Positions 25,245 to 33,779 of a DNA stretch of 55,393 nt are shown piece by piece. The notes under the pieces were generated by a model. That model searched no databases and was not told where the DNA came from. It saw only the letters and a list, made by a program, of their open reading frames with translations. Each line of letters starts with the position of its first letter. The stretch's first letter is position 1. The stretch covers positions 1 to 55,393 of the forward strand of contig JAJQGL010000022.1 of the NCBI GenBank assembly GCA_021200535.1. The letters run 5' to 3'. Source of the stretch: Clostridiaceae bacterium (GTDB lineage: Bacteria; Bacillota; Clostridia; Lachnospirales; Lachnospiraceae). Position numbers and translations under genes: made by a program.

Positions 25245-26857
25245 GAGACAACCCCCTCCTGCATCCATTGCTCCGCCTGTATAATCAGGCTGCGAAATTC
25301 TTCTGTATTATCAATTCCCTGCCGTTTTGCATATGCCTTTGCACACTCTTCCTGCTGGGTCCGGTAAAACGAACCATCCCGACAATATCTGCTTACCAGC
25401 TCCGGAATCTGCCCATAGCTTTCACAGAGAAATGCGCTGCCGACACATTCTGCAACATCACAATCCGGCAGCGAAATCACCGGCACGTCTGCTGCAATCG
25501 CACGGGCAGCCCCGCCGCCTCCCCCCTGCCGCTTCGGATTCAGGAAAAGATCGGTGCCCTTTAACACATCCACTAAATCCTGGCAAAAACCATATTGATT
25601 GACACGCCCTTTTAAGATGCCCTCTTCAAAATCCAGCGAACACGCTCCGATCAAAAGATACCGGACCCGCTCTTCCTGTTTTGCAATCTCTTCCATTAAC
25701 CTGCGGAAATTGCTGTCAATCTCATTGTCAAGCCGGTTTCCGACTACTGCAATAATAAAATCCTCTTTCGCAAAGCCAAAATCCTCTGGCTGATATACCT
25801 TCCCTCCAGACTGCAGCTTTATGGCAAATCGAATATCATACCATTTCTGCCCGTGCCCTTCCAAATAGCTTCTCATTTCCGGAACCTCCGGCACAGTATC
25901 GTTTATCAGATACCCCACCAAAAGTTGTGCATCTGACACCGCATAGCCTGAAGTACAGGGCATGGAAAGCACGGTTGTCATCTCCCTTAAAAGATCAGTC
26001 GTTACCGACGGTGCGCCAATGTGCAGCGCACATTCTGGATTCCACTCCCGAAGCATCTGAAAATATGCCGGAAGCTCGGAAAATGTAGATTCGTTAATGA
26101 TCTGCTGGTATCCATCCACCCGGTACTGCTCTTTATACAAACGCGTAAAATGATGCTGGTATCCCTGATAATAATTCGGATACATTGGATTTAACCAGCA
26201 GGCTGACAAATCGACCGGAATATTTTCCACATGTACCAGAAGCATTACCTCATAACCCAGCTCATAACGTAAAATTTTGTATGCCTCCAGAACAACTCTG
26301 GTTGGCGCATGCAGATCGCCAAGCAAGGTATCCGTACAAAGTAGTATCCGCTTATGGTTTCTCTGTTCATACGGAACATAGGAAAGCTGGCAGCCTGTCT
26401 CCCTTTGAAATCGCATCCTAAGGTGGCTCCAGAGCATTCTCTTGTCAAAATAAGGGATATCCATCTCCAAATTGCAAAAGCGTTCCCTGTTAATCTGATT
26501 TCGTATCCCCGCCGTATAATCCCAGCTCAGGTCATCCTTATACAGCAGCTTTTCCGCCTTGTTTAAAAATGCCTGCTCCTTAAACAAGGTAAAAAGCCAG
26601 GACAAAATCAAAAGATATAAATCCGTATCGTTTGCAAATTCTCTGTCGAGCCAGCCAAACAGGTCAAGCCCTTTTTCCTGTATCATGAAATACCACTTCG
26701 CCACCTGCAGTCCATACTCACGGATTGCTTTGGACTGTGGATTTTTTTTCTGCTCCTGAATTAGCAGTGTCAAAGCGCTGATCAGCTGTTCCATTTCCTG
26801 CAAAATTCTTTTCCACCTTTCCCAAAATTTTGCCGCATCCCTCTGGAAATGTGGCAA
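25241..26857 (-). CDS. glycosyltransferase, module B (paralog of 12356-13879)
   Basis: About 538 aa. After a helical N-terminal region, the GT-B lobe shows ILLCTDTLLGDLHAPTR, ALHIGAPSVTTDLLREMTTVL, then IIAVVGNRLDNEID, DLFLNPKRQGGGGGAARAI and VPVISLPDCDVAECVG. These C-terminal blocks match the gene at 12356. The start is uncertain: TTG at 26857 has a poor ribosome binding site, ATG at 26794 has one too close, and a GGGGGG tract lies at 26888-26893 with no standard start at the right distance. It is directly followed by a coupled aminotransferase, just as its paralog is. Confidence 0.72.
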   Translation of the reverse strand: MPHFQRDAAKFWERWKRILQEMEQLISALTLLIQEQKKNPQSKAIREYGLQVAKWYFMIQEKGLDLFGWLDREFANDTDLYLLILSWLFTLFKEQAFLNKAEKLLYKDDLSWDYTAGIRNQINRERFCNLEMDIPYFDKRMLWSHLRMRFQRETGCQLSYVPYEQRNHKRILLCTDTLLGDLHAPTRVVLEAYKILRYELGYEVMLLVHVENIPVDLSACWLNPMYPNYYQGYQHHFTRLYKEQYRVDGYQQIINESTFSELPAYFQMLREWNPECALHIGAPSVTTDLLREMTTVLSMPCTSGYAVSDAQLLVGYLINDTVPEVPEMRSYLEGHGQKWYDIRFAIKLQSGGKVYQPEDFGFAKEDFIIAVVGNRLDNEIDSNFRRLMEEIAKQEERVRYLLIGACSLDFEEGILKGRVNQYGFCQDLVDVLKGTDLFLNPKRQGGGGGAARAIAADVPVISLPDCDVAECVGSAFLCESYGQIPELVSRYCRDGSFYRTQQEECAKAYAKRQGIDNTEEFRSLIIQAEQWMQEGVVS

Positions 26858-26909
26858 ATACCCATTCTTTAAATATATCGTCTGATTCCCCCCTTTTCTA
26901 AAGATACAT

Positions 26910-26955
26910 TAACGAAATCTCTGCCAATAGCCGATATAATAAAAAGGGTATCGGC
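26910..26955 (+). promoter_or_regulatory. possible sigma-28 promoter / inverted repeat before the CgeB-like pair
   Basis: TAAC (26910-26913), 16-bp spacer and GCCGATAT (26930-26937) approach the sigma-28 pattern seen elsewhere in this window. However GCCGATA (26930-26936) is also inverted at 26949-26955, so an operator or hairpin is an equal possibility. Confidence 0.35.
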
Positions 26956-27024
26956 AATGCACTGCTCTAAACGAGCTTTAAAGAACCGAAGCCTGAACGA
27001 TACTTTCGGAAAGGATGACATTTC

Positions 27025-28206
27025 ATGAACATAGTATTTCCAGCGCAGGAAACAGAAGCACACTTGCCGCTGAAAAAGGCATTTGAAACAATGGGGCACA
27101 GCTGCATTCCATATGGTTCTGTTCCGCACAATCCCCGCATTGACCCGCGGTTCCGATCCGGTTTTTTAAAATTTCTGCAGGAAGCAGATCCGCACGCTGT
27201 CTTTACATCCGGCTATTATCCGGTAATATCTGCGTGCTGCAATGCACAGCAAATCCCTTATCTTTCTTATATTATGGAAAGCCCGCAGCCTATGACGCTT
27301 TCCAGGACGGTTTTAAATCCATGCAATTATCTTTTTGTATTTGATTCTTTGATGGCGCAGGAACTTCAGTCGCTGGGCGCGGAACATGTCTATTATCTTC
27401 CGCTTGCAGTGGATGCAGAACAATTTGACGAAAAAGATACTCCGTCCGGTTTCCAGACAGATGTCTCCTTTGTCGGCTCACTGTATACTGCCCCGGACCG
27501 CTTTACCGAATCTGTCCCGCTTTTAAAAGAAAGCACACGGGGGTATCTGGACGGCATATTACAGGCACAGCAGCTGATCTACGGCTACTCCTTTCTGGAA
27601 AATATTCTGATACCCAATGTATTAAACGACCTAATCGAAAAAATTCCTGTCCGCCTGCAGCCGGACAGCTTTGAAACCTACGAATATATTTACACGCAGT
27701 GCTTTCTGAACCGGCTGCTGACAAGAAATGAACGCCTCCAGCTGCTGAAAAATATTTCCGCTTATTTTCAAAAAGAAGAAAAACCAGCAGGACACCGGCA
27801 ATTTATAATCCATACGCCGGAAAGCTCCTCTTTTCTTCCAGACATAAAAAATGCCGGTCCGGCAACTGAGCTTTCCTCCCAAAAAGAGATTTACCGAAGC
27901 AGCAAAATCAACTTAAATATCACACCGCGCACCATCCGCTGCGGCATACCGCAGGATACGCTGAATATAATGGCAGCGGGCGGTTTTGTCCTGTCAAACT
28001 ACCAAAATGACCTGACGCTGCACTTTACGGCGAATGAAGATTATGTATATTTTGAAAACACAGACGATTTGACAGAAAAGCTGACCTGGTACCTTACCCA
28101 CGAAGAAGAGCGTCAAAAAATTGCCGCGCATGCACAGCACAAGGTACTGCAGGAGCACACCTGGCAAAAACGTGCCGAAGAAATTCTAGCCTGCTGTAAC
28201 CTTTAA
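27025..28206 (+). CDS. CgeB-like glycosyltransferase (DUF3880 plus glycosyl transferase)
   Basis: 393 aa. The N-terminal half has HAVFTSGYYPVISACCNAQQ and YIMESPQPMTLSRTV, typical of the DUF3880 region. The middle holds DVSFVGSLYTAPDRF. The C-terminal half has INLNITPRTIRCGIPQDTLN and IMAAGGFVLSNYQNDL, the usual donor-sugar lobe of CgeB-like enzymes. ATG at 27025 follows GGAAAGGATGACATTTC. It forms a plus-strand pair with the gene at 28289 and opposes the surrounding minus-strand sugar genes. It is a likely flagellin or surface-glycan transferase; the acceptor is unknown. Confidence 0.8.
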   Translation: MNIVFPAQETEAHLPLKKAFETMGHSCIPYGSVPHNPRIDPRFRSGFLKFLQEADPHAVFTSGYYPVISACCNAQQIPYLSYIMESPQPMTLSRTVLNPCNYLFVFDSLMAQELQSLGAEHVYYLPLAVDAEQFDEKDTPSGFQTDVSFVGSLYTAPDRFTESVPLLKESTRGYLDGILQAQQLIYGYSFLENILIPNVLNDLIEKIPVRLQPDSFETYEYIYTQCFLNRLLTRNERLQLLKNISAYFQKEEKPAGHRQFIIHTPESSSFLPDIKNAGPATELSSQKEIYRSSKINLNITPRTIRCGIPQDTLNIMAAGGFVLSNYQNDLTLHFTANEDYVYFENTDDLTEKLTWYLTHEEERQKIAAHAQHKVLQEHTWQKRAEEILACCNL

Positions 28207-28220
28207 AGACAATAATAAAC

Positions 28221-28270
28221 ATAAGTAATTGCAATAAATAATTGAAACAAATAACTGCAATAAATAGCTA
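28221..28270 (+). repeat. 13-bp tandem repeats between the two CgeB-like genes
   Basis: Roughly four degenerate 13-bp units of the form ATAAYTGMAAYAA fill most of the 82-nt gap, ending just before the ribosome binding site ACGGAGAAAG. This is one of several intergenic minisatellites in the window. Confidence 0.6.
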
Positions 28271-28288
28271 AACGGAGAAAGACACAAC

Positions 28289-29395
28289 ATGAAAATACTT
28301 TTTTTTCTATCCAATAAATTTATGCAAAATGACATGATCCAGGCTCTCACCTCACTAAAACATGAGATTGATACCTTTGCATACACCTTCCGCAATTACG
28401 AAAAAGATGATTTTCTTGCCGAAAAGCTGGAAAAAAAGCTAAAACGCAGCTCCTATGACGCTGTGTTTTCCATGAACTACTATCCTGTCATTTCCGATGT
28501 GTGCGCAGTCTGCAATACATTATATATCTCCTGGGTATATGACAGTCCCGCGCCTTCCTTTTTACGCTTTGACCAGCCGACCAACCGGATTTTCCTGTTT
28601 GACCATTCCGAATGCCGGTCCTACCGTGCGCAGGGCTATACAAACATCATGCATCTGCCTCTCGCGGTCAACGCCGGCCGAATTGACAGCCTTCTCTCTC
28701 CGATGACCGAACGGCCGGATTATATCCATGATATCAGCTTTGTCGGCGGCCTATATAATAATTATGCACTAAACACGCTGCATCTGACCGAATCCGATTA
28801 TGTTCTTGGGCTTTTACAGGGCTTTGCCGCTGCCCAGACACAACTGCAGAACGTAAACATTCTGGATACGCTGCTCCAAAGCGGCGCAGTTACCTTTGAC
28901 AGCAGCTCCTATGAAGATATGCGGCGCCATATGCTTGCAGAAACCACACACCGCGAACGTCATTTGGTTTTAAACTATCTGGCAAAGCAATTCTGCGTCG
29001 ATTTATACACATCCGAGCCAATCCGCTATGAAACCAATATCCGCGTCCACGGCTCCGTCCACTACGAAAAAGTCATGCCGCGGATTTTCCGGAACAGCCG
29101 GATTAACCTGAATCTGACACTGCGCTCTATTGTCTCCGGCATCCCGCTTCGCGTTTTTGATATTATGGCCAGCGGAGGTTTCGTGGTCACGACACCTCAG
29201 GAAGAGCTTTTTGACTACTTTGAACCGGATGTGGATTTTGTCTACTATACCTCCCACCAGGAGCTGGCGGAAAAGTGCCGCTACTATCTGAATCATGAAA
29301 ATGAGCGCTTTGCCATCTGCCAAAGCGCCTATCAAAAAATAAAAGAATCCCATACCTTAACACACCGCCTGCAGGAGTTGTTTTCCATGCTGTAA
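28289..29395 (+). CDS. CgeB-like glycosyltransferase, second copy
   Basis: 368 aa, paralogous to 27025-28206. Aligned landmarks are DAVFSMNYYPVISDVCAVCN, ISWVYDSPAPSFLRF, DISFVGGLYNNYALN, INLNLTLRSIVSGIPLRVFD and IMASGGFVVTTPQEEL. ATG follows ACGGAGAAAGACACAAC. It is the last gene of the plus-strand pair and is closed by the strong hairpin at 29401-29454. Two similar enzymes in a row suggest successive additions of related sugars. Confidence 0.8.
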   Translation: MKILFFLSNKFMQNDMIQALTSLKHEIDTFAYTFRNYEKDDFLAEKLEKKLKRSSYDAVFSMNYYPVISDVCAVCNTLYISWVYDSPAPSFLRFDQPTNRIFLFDHSECRSYRAQGYTNIMHLPLAVNAGRIDSLLSPMTERPDYIHDISFVGGLYNNYALNTLHLTESDYVLGLLQGFAAAQTQLQNVNILDTLLQSGAVTFDSSSYEDMRRHMLAETTHRERHLVLNYLAKQFCVDLYTSEPIRYETNIRVHGSVHYEKVMPRIFRNSRINLNLTLRSIVSGIPLRVFDIMASGGFVVTTPQEELFDYFEPDVDFVYYTSHQELAEKCRYYLNHENERFAICQSAYQKIKESHTLTHRLQELFSML

Positions 29396-29400
29396 TGCCA

Positions 29401-29454
29401 AGATGTGCCGGTGGGATAATAACAGTATGCTGTTATCATCCCACCGGCACATCT
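29401..29454. terminator. bidirectional terminator between convergent genes
   Basis: A 25-bp stem (29401-29425 with 29430-29454, one mismatch, TATG loop) followed by TATATTTTTA on the plus strand. It separates the CgeB-like pair from the convergent GT gene. Confidence 0.85.
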
Positions 29455-29459
29455 TATAT

Positions 29460-29519
29460 TTTTATCTGTGGCAGACCATGCATTCTTATCTGCGGCATAT
29501 CATGTATTTTTATCTGCAG
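29460..29519 (-). repeat. 24-bp tandem echo of the GT gene 3' end
   Basis: Units at 29460-29483, 29484-29507 and 29508-29519 (partial). The last lies in the gene and includes its stop: on the minus strand each unit carries GCAGATAA or CAGATAA, so the last codons and stop of the gene at 29510 are repeated downstream. Confidence 0.75.
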
Positions 29520-30676
29520 TGCTTTAGAATCTGCTCTGCAAACCTTTTCTCTGCCCCCATATCTTTTGCAATCCGTTTCCCTTTTTCTGCAATCTGTTCT
29601 AAAACTTCCGGATGCTCCAGAGCGGCAGACACCCGCTGCGCAACCTCTTCAATCTCCCGGTTATCATAAAAAACAACCGATTCCTGATCGTTAAAAATCT
29701 CTTCCAGCACCGGGTTCTGATCCGTAATGACTGCAGCGCCATTTGCCATGGCACACAGTGTCCGCATGCCGATCCCCTGCGGAGACGAAATCTGATTTTG
29801 CAATACCACCTTTGTATCCCCCATCACATCCAAAAGCTCTTCAAACGGCAGTCCCTCGCTGCCGCCCAAAATGGTCAGCTGATCCTGCCTGTCATCCGTA
29901 AACTGTTCCCAGCCCTCTCCGCAGACAGTCACAGAAATTCCTGCTGCTAAAAGCTGTCTTACTATTGCATCAAGATAATACGCCTGCAGATAATCATAGA
30001 TCACACGAAAGCAATGCATCAGCTCACCCATTTCATCCTCATAGACAGGCACGCCGATCACCTGCATATAGCGTTCTGTCAAAGCCTCTAGCGGGCTGTC
30101 CGGATTGATGGTAGCCATCCCGACCAGCTGCGTGGCAATCTCTGCAAAAGAACCCGGAAGCTCTTTGATCTTTGCTGCCAAGTCCCGCGGCTCCTGCCAC
30201 GTCGCCGGAACAAGCAGTTCAATTCCTCTTTCCTGATATGGTTTATCCGGCTGCTTTCCCTGAAATGCCGGCGGCACGACGTATTCCGTCTCTTCAAACT
30301 GCTTATAGCAGCGCTCTATATAAGGCACTGCATTCTGATTAGCACACCAAAAAGCAACATTCCAGGTTTTTAACTCAGACAGACATGGATGATAATACAA
30401 TGGGTGCTTCAGCAAATAAGAAAATATCTGCGCACCCAAAAGCTCTACCCACTTTGGCCCCACAATAGAGGAAATACCTAACCCATCGGTTTCAAGCGAA
30501 AAAAGAAACTTCGGTTCCTTCTGGTCATTTAATGTGGAAACAGCATCCAGCGAAGAAAGATTCACAACCATCAGATCGACCCCCATCTCCTCCAAAAGCC
30601 CGGCAAGCCGTTCCACAAAAAATTCCTTCCACTGATACTTTGATTTGCTTGTAATTAACAACGCTTTCCCTTCCAT
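29510..30676 (-). CDS. glycosyltransferase family 1-like protein
   Basis: 388 aa. The N-terminal half carries FLFSLETDGLGISSIVG and FWCANQNAVPYIERCYKQF. The C-terminal donor lobe has VTVCGEGWEQF, VVLQNQISSPQGIGMRTLC and AMANGAAVITDQNPVLEEIF, a CgeB/GT4-like ending. I favour ATG at 30676 with AAAGGA 11 nt upstream; ATG at 30688 is also possible. It follows the GT2-Maf fusion on the minus strand across a gap filled with echo repeats. It is probably one of the transferases building the flagellin glycan. Confidence 0.72.
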   Translation of the reverse strand: MEGKALLITSKSKYQWKEFFVERLAGLLEEMGVDLMVVNLSSLDAVSTLNDQKEPKFLFSLETDGLGISSIVGPKWVELLGAQIFSYLLKHPLYYHPCLSELKTWNVAFWCANQNAVPYIERCYKQFEETEYVVPPAFQGKQPDKPYQERGIELLVPATWQEPRDLAAKIKELPGSFAEIATQLVGMATINPDSPLEALTERYMQVIGVPVYEDEMGELMHCFRVIYDYLQAYYLDAIVRQLLAAGISVTVCGEGWEQFTDDRQDQLTILGGSEGLPFEELLDVMGDTKVVLQNQISSPQGIGMRTLCAMANGAAVITDQNPVLEEIFNDQESVVFYDNREIEEVAQRVSAALEHPEVLEQIAEKGKRIAKDMGAEKRFAEQILKHCR

Positions 30677-30758
30677 AATTTCTTTCATCCTTTCCCTGTG
30701 CCCGGTTCCGCCCAGATGCTCCTATCCGGCAAAGCCTGCACAAATACATATACTTATC

Positions 30759-30870
30759 CTATCCCTGCCGTGCTCCTGCAAGGTCAGAAACACATCATTC
30801 TATCCCTGCATATCCTGCAAGGTCATAAATATATCATTCTATCCCTGCAGTGCCTCCTGCAAGGTCATAA
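30759..30870 (-). repeat. about 40-bp tandem echoes of the GT2-Maf gene 3' end
   Basis: Units at 30759-30799 and 30800-30838 copy the segment starting at 30839, which is the end of the GT2-Maf gene. On the minus strand each ends in CAGGGATAG, the last codons and stop. One echo still reads FMTLQDMQG-stop beside the real LMTLQEALQG-stop. Confidence 0.8.
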
Positions 30871-33748
30871 GCTCCATGCCACGCTTGCGCGCGCCTCCCT
30901 CTGTGGCATCAATCACCCGGGTATTCCGTTCCTCCGGCGTGCGCCCGGCCAGGCGCTTCTCCATCCATTCCCGGTAGATTTTCAGATTTCTGCCTGCTTT
31001 TAGCATACTGCCGTCCACACCCTCTACCAGGACGCCATCCCGTGCCAGCGTAGCCTTCCTGCCAGCTGTCCCGGATGCGTGATCATACTCTCCTGTATAT
31101 GCCATATCAAGCCCCACAAACACAATTTCGGACACCTTCAGCCGCAGACAGAGATCCAATGCCGTTGTCGCAACAGAGCCGCCTGTCTCGACCGTAGCCC
31201 AGCCCTTTTCCCCGGCCAGACGCTCTGCCATGGCAAAGCCTTTCTGACACAGAATGTATTTTGGCGCATCATAATCCCTGACAATCTGACCATATACCGT
31301 AGACAGAAAAATCAACGGCACACCGCAGTGCTCTATCCCCTGAATCTGCCGGTATGTCGGTTTCCCTCCATCGACAATAATCACAAAATCCGGCCGGATT
31401 CCTTCCTGCAAAAAACGCCCCAGTACCGTCCCCATAACCAGTAAAACCGTATCATCCCCTCTTTTGTGAAGCATCTGAATATTCCGGTCAAGCGAAGGAC
31501 CCGCCGCCGCCACAATGGCCTTTTTTCCACAAAAATACCGGCGCAGATCCTCAATCGACCCAGCTTTTACTGCACTGTTTTTCCGGAAATTGCTTTTTAG
31601 ATTCCGCTCCTGCTGTCTGACGGAGCTTTCCTCCATAAACCAGGTTTCCAGCTGCTGCCGTAAATGCTCTTTCTTCATGGCATACAGCGCCGGATAGAAA
31701 ACATAAAATCCACTCGTTTCCGTAAGCGACAGCTTCTGATGCTCCAGACGGTGTCCTGTCGGATCATAGCAAAGTGAAAAGCGGCCGCTTTCAAACAGCT
31801 TCCACACAGGAGAAAACAGCATGGCCAAAAACAGACACTCCCTGTTTGTCTCAAAGACCTGTACCGAAATATTGTGATCCAGCTCCAATAACTCCATATA
31901 AGGATAACCAAAGCCAAAGCCATAAAAACAATAATTTTCTTTCTCCTGCGCAAGCCATTCCTGCGCAAGGGCAAACGCCTCCGCACCAATCTGCCCGTTG
32001 GTGTGGAGATAATATTTTTGCTGCCCCCGCCAGACCGCTGCCGTATACATGCCGCTGGATGTTATCTCCACCGCATATCCCTTTAACATCGTTTCATTTA
32101 CCCTGACCGTAAGCTGTTCTAAATCCTCGTTTCGCAAAATCCCCTGATGAACCGCACGGTGCAAAAGCTCTTCGGAAAACAGGGACAGCATCAGCTGACG
32201 GTTTGCCGTATATCCCGTCTGTAGATTTTTCAGAACCATCTCCGCTCTTAGAATAATACCGCCCAATGCGGCAAGACGTTCCTGAATCGCTGTAAATGCC
32301 GGCTGCAGCTGCAGCTCATACAAATCCGCCAGAAGTACGTAATCCTTTTTCTGCTGCGCCTCCGTCAACGCCAGCAGGGAAGCCAGCATTTCTTCCATAT
32401 CCGCAACGATTCCATCCTGATTGATCTGTGGAAACCATTCCGCCAATTCATTCCAAATGCGATTCATTTTTTCAATCAGCTCACCTGACAGATGCAGCGC
32501 CATATAGTAATTCTGCCGTCTGAAATAATAAATCGTTTTCCCCGTCTGTGTCAGGATTTCGCTAACCGAAGCCATAACATGCGCCGGATTTTTCAATGAC
32601 GCTTGCTTTCCAGTCTGCATAGTCCGACTAGTCGGACTATCCTGGCCATGCATATTTTCCTGACTATTCTGATTTTCCTGGCTATGCTGATTATTCTGGC
32701 TATGCTGATTTTCCTGCCACGCCGTATATCCTGTCATCTCCCGGTAATTTCTGGCAAGGTGATCCCAGCGTTTCTCCGTCATCTCTTCATCCAGCGATAT
32801 TAAAAACATCTGTTCCATTTGGTTTAACCGCTGAACCATTTCCTTCGAACGATAATCCGGAACCCGTTTTAACACCTGTTCTCTCATCTCCTGGAGTACA
32901 TCATACGGAAGCCGGTCAAACCGAGTAAAAATCAAATGGAGGGAATTTAAATAATACACCTTTAAAAAACGCCGCTTCATCTCCTCCCTGTAACAGGCCG
33001 CATAACCCCGTTTTTCCAGTTCATCATATACCTTTTTTTCAACCTGCAGACGCTCCAGATGTTTTGTGTCATTTCTTCTGGTAATCGTCGAATCCCAGTT
33101 GGCAAAATAATGGTAATACACCCGGTCCGTCAAATAAAAGGACTGCACCGCATAGCTGGTCAGCGCACCAAAATAATTATCCTCATACGCCGTTTGTTCC
33201 AAAAAGGAAATCTGGTTTTCCTCCAGAAAATCCTTTCGGAAAAGCTTTGTCCACATCGGACCGATACCGCATCGCAAAAAGGCCTTCCGATCCTGTTCCG
33301 TCTCAATCTGAACCAGCTTATTTGCTTCTCCCTTATAAGAGATCTTATAAAAGATATTGCCATCCCCGTGATCCCTTCCTCCCAGACAGGAAGTCACCTG
33401 TGTGTGATACCGTTCCGCCAGATCATACAGGGTCTGAAACATCTCCGGTTCCACCCAGTCGTCCGCATCAACATAGCCAATATACGGAGCGCCGGCATAC
33501 AAAAATCCAATATTCCGCGCGCGCCCCTGTCTGCCGTTTTCCTCACACAAAATGACCATAACCGAATCCGGATACCTTTGTTCCCAATGCCGCAGGCGCT
33601 CCGGCGTCCCGTCGGTAGAAGCGTCATCCACAAAAATCAGCTCTAAGGCGTCCAGCCCAATGGTCTGCCGGAGCAGTGACATGACACAGCGGTCAATATA
33701 TTCCTCTACATTGTAGCAGGGAATAATTACACTAATCTTTTTTTCCAT
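30839..33748 (-). CDS. GT2 glycosyltransferase fused to a Maf/DUF115 domain
   Basis: 969 aa. Residues about 1-330 are a family-2 glycosyltransferase (VSVIIPCYN-type start reads ISVIIPCYNVEEYIDRCV; LIFVDDASTDGT; IGYVDADDWVEPEMF with the DxD). Residues about 345-400 are a Q/N/S/H-rich linker with hexapeptide repeats. A helical section follows. The C-terminal 250 residues are DUF115/MptE-like as in Maf proteins: KKAIVAAAGPSLDRNIQML, PDFVIIVDGGKPTYRQIQG, ETGGSVATTALDLCL, FVGLDMAYTGEYDHASG and DATEGGARKRGMELMTL. Start at 33748 behind AAAGGGGAATCC. The free Maf at 34841 lacks the GT2 part. It probably extends or starts flagellin glycans. Confidence 0.88.
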   Translation of the reverse strand: MEKKISVIIPCYNVEEYIDRCVMSLLRQTIGLDALELIFVDDASTDGTPERLRHWEQRYPDSVMVILCEENGRQGRARNIGFLYAGAPYIGYVDADDWVEPEMFQTLYDLAERYHTQVTSCLGGRDHGDGNIFYKISYKGEANKLVQIETEQDRKAFLRCGIGPMWTKLFRKDFLEENQISFLEQTAYEDNYFGALTSYAVQSFYLTDRVYYHYFANWDSTITRRNDTKHLERLQVEKKVYDELEKRGYAACYREEMKRRFLKVYYLNSLHLIFTRFDRLPYDVLQEMREQVLKRVPDYRSKEMVQRLNQMEQMFLISLDEEMTEKRWDHLARNYREMTGYTAWQENQHSQNNQHSQENQNSQENMHGQDSPTSRTMQTGKQASLKNPAHVMASVSEILTQTGKTIYYFRRQNYYMALHLSGELIEKMNRIWNELAEWFPQINQDGIVADMEEMLASLLALTEAQQKKDYVLLADLYELQLQPAFTAIQERLAALGGIILRAEMVLKNLQTGYTANRQLMLSLFSEELLHRAVHQGILRNEDLEQLTVRVNETMLKGYAVEITSSGMYTAAVWRGQQKYYLHTNGQIGAEAFALAQEWLAQEKENYCFYGFGFGYPYMELLELDHNISVQVFETNRECLFLAMLFSPVWKLFESGRFSLCYDPTGHRLEHQKLSLTETSGFYVFYPALYAMKKEHLRQQLETWFMEESSVRQQERNLKSNFRKNSAVKAGSIEDLRRYFCGKKAIVAAAGPSLDRNIQMLHKRGDDTVLLVMGTVLGRFLQEGIRPDFVIIVDGGKPTYRQIQGIEHCGVPLIFLSTVYGQIVRDYDAPKYILCQKGFAMAERLAGEKGWATVETGGSVATTALDLCLRLKVSEIVFVGLDMAYTGEYDHASGTAGRKATLARDGVLVEGVDGSMLKAGRNLKIYREWMEKRLAGRTPEERNTRVIDATEGGARKRGMELMTLQEALQG
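32619..32717. repeat. coding minisatellite and perfect 22-bp palindrome in the GT2-Maf linker
   Basis: Four 18-bp units (32646-32663, 32664-32681, 32682-32699, 32700-32717) encode the QENQHS-like hexapeptides. Immediately beside them 32619-32640 is a perfect 22-bp palindrome centred on ACTAGT, read as SPTSRT in the protein. Unit length is a multiple of three, so copy changes keep the frame. Confidence 0.85.
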
Positions 33749-33779
33749 AGGATTCCCCTTTTCCCGCACTGCCTTTCCC

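Noticed and set aside
26788-26880. A one-base frameshift at the start of the GT at 25241 (ATG GGT versus ATG GGG)
   Set aside because: Adding a G would give a better start, but the ribosome binding site distance is too long to support it; start left uncertain.
29460-30870. CRISPR-like arrays because of regularly spaced repeats
   Set aside because: Units are contiguous tandem copies without unique spacers, and no cas genes are present.
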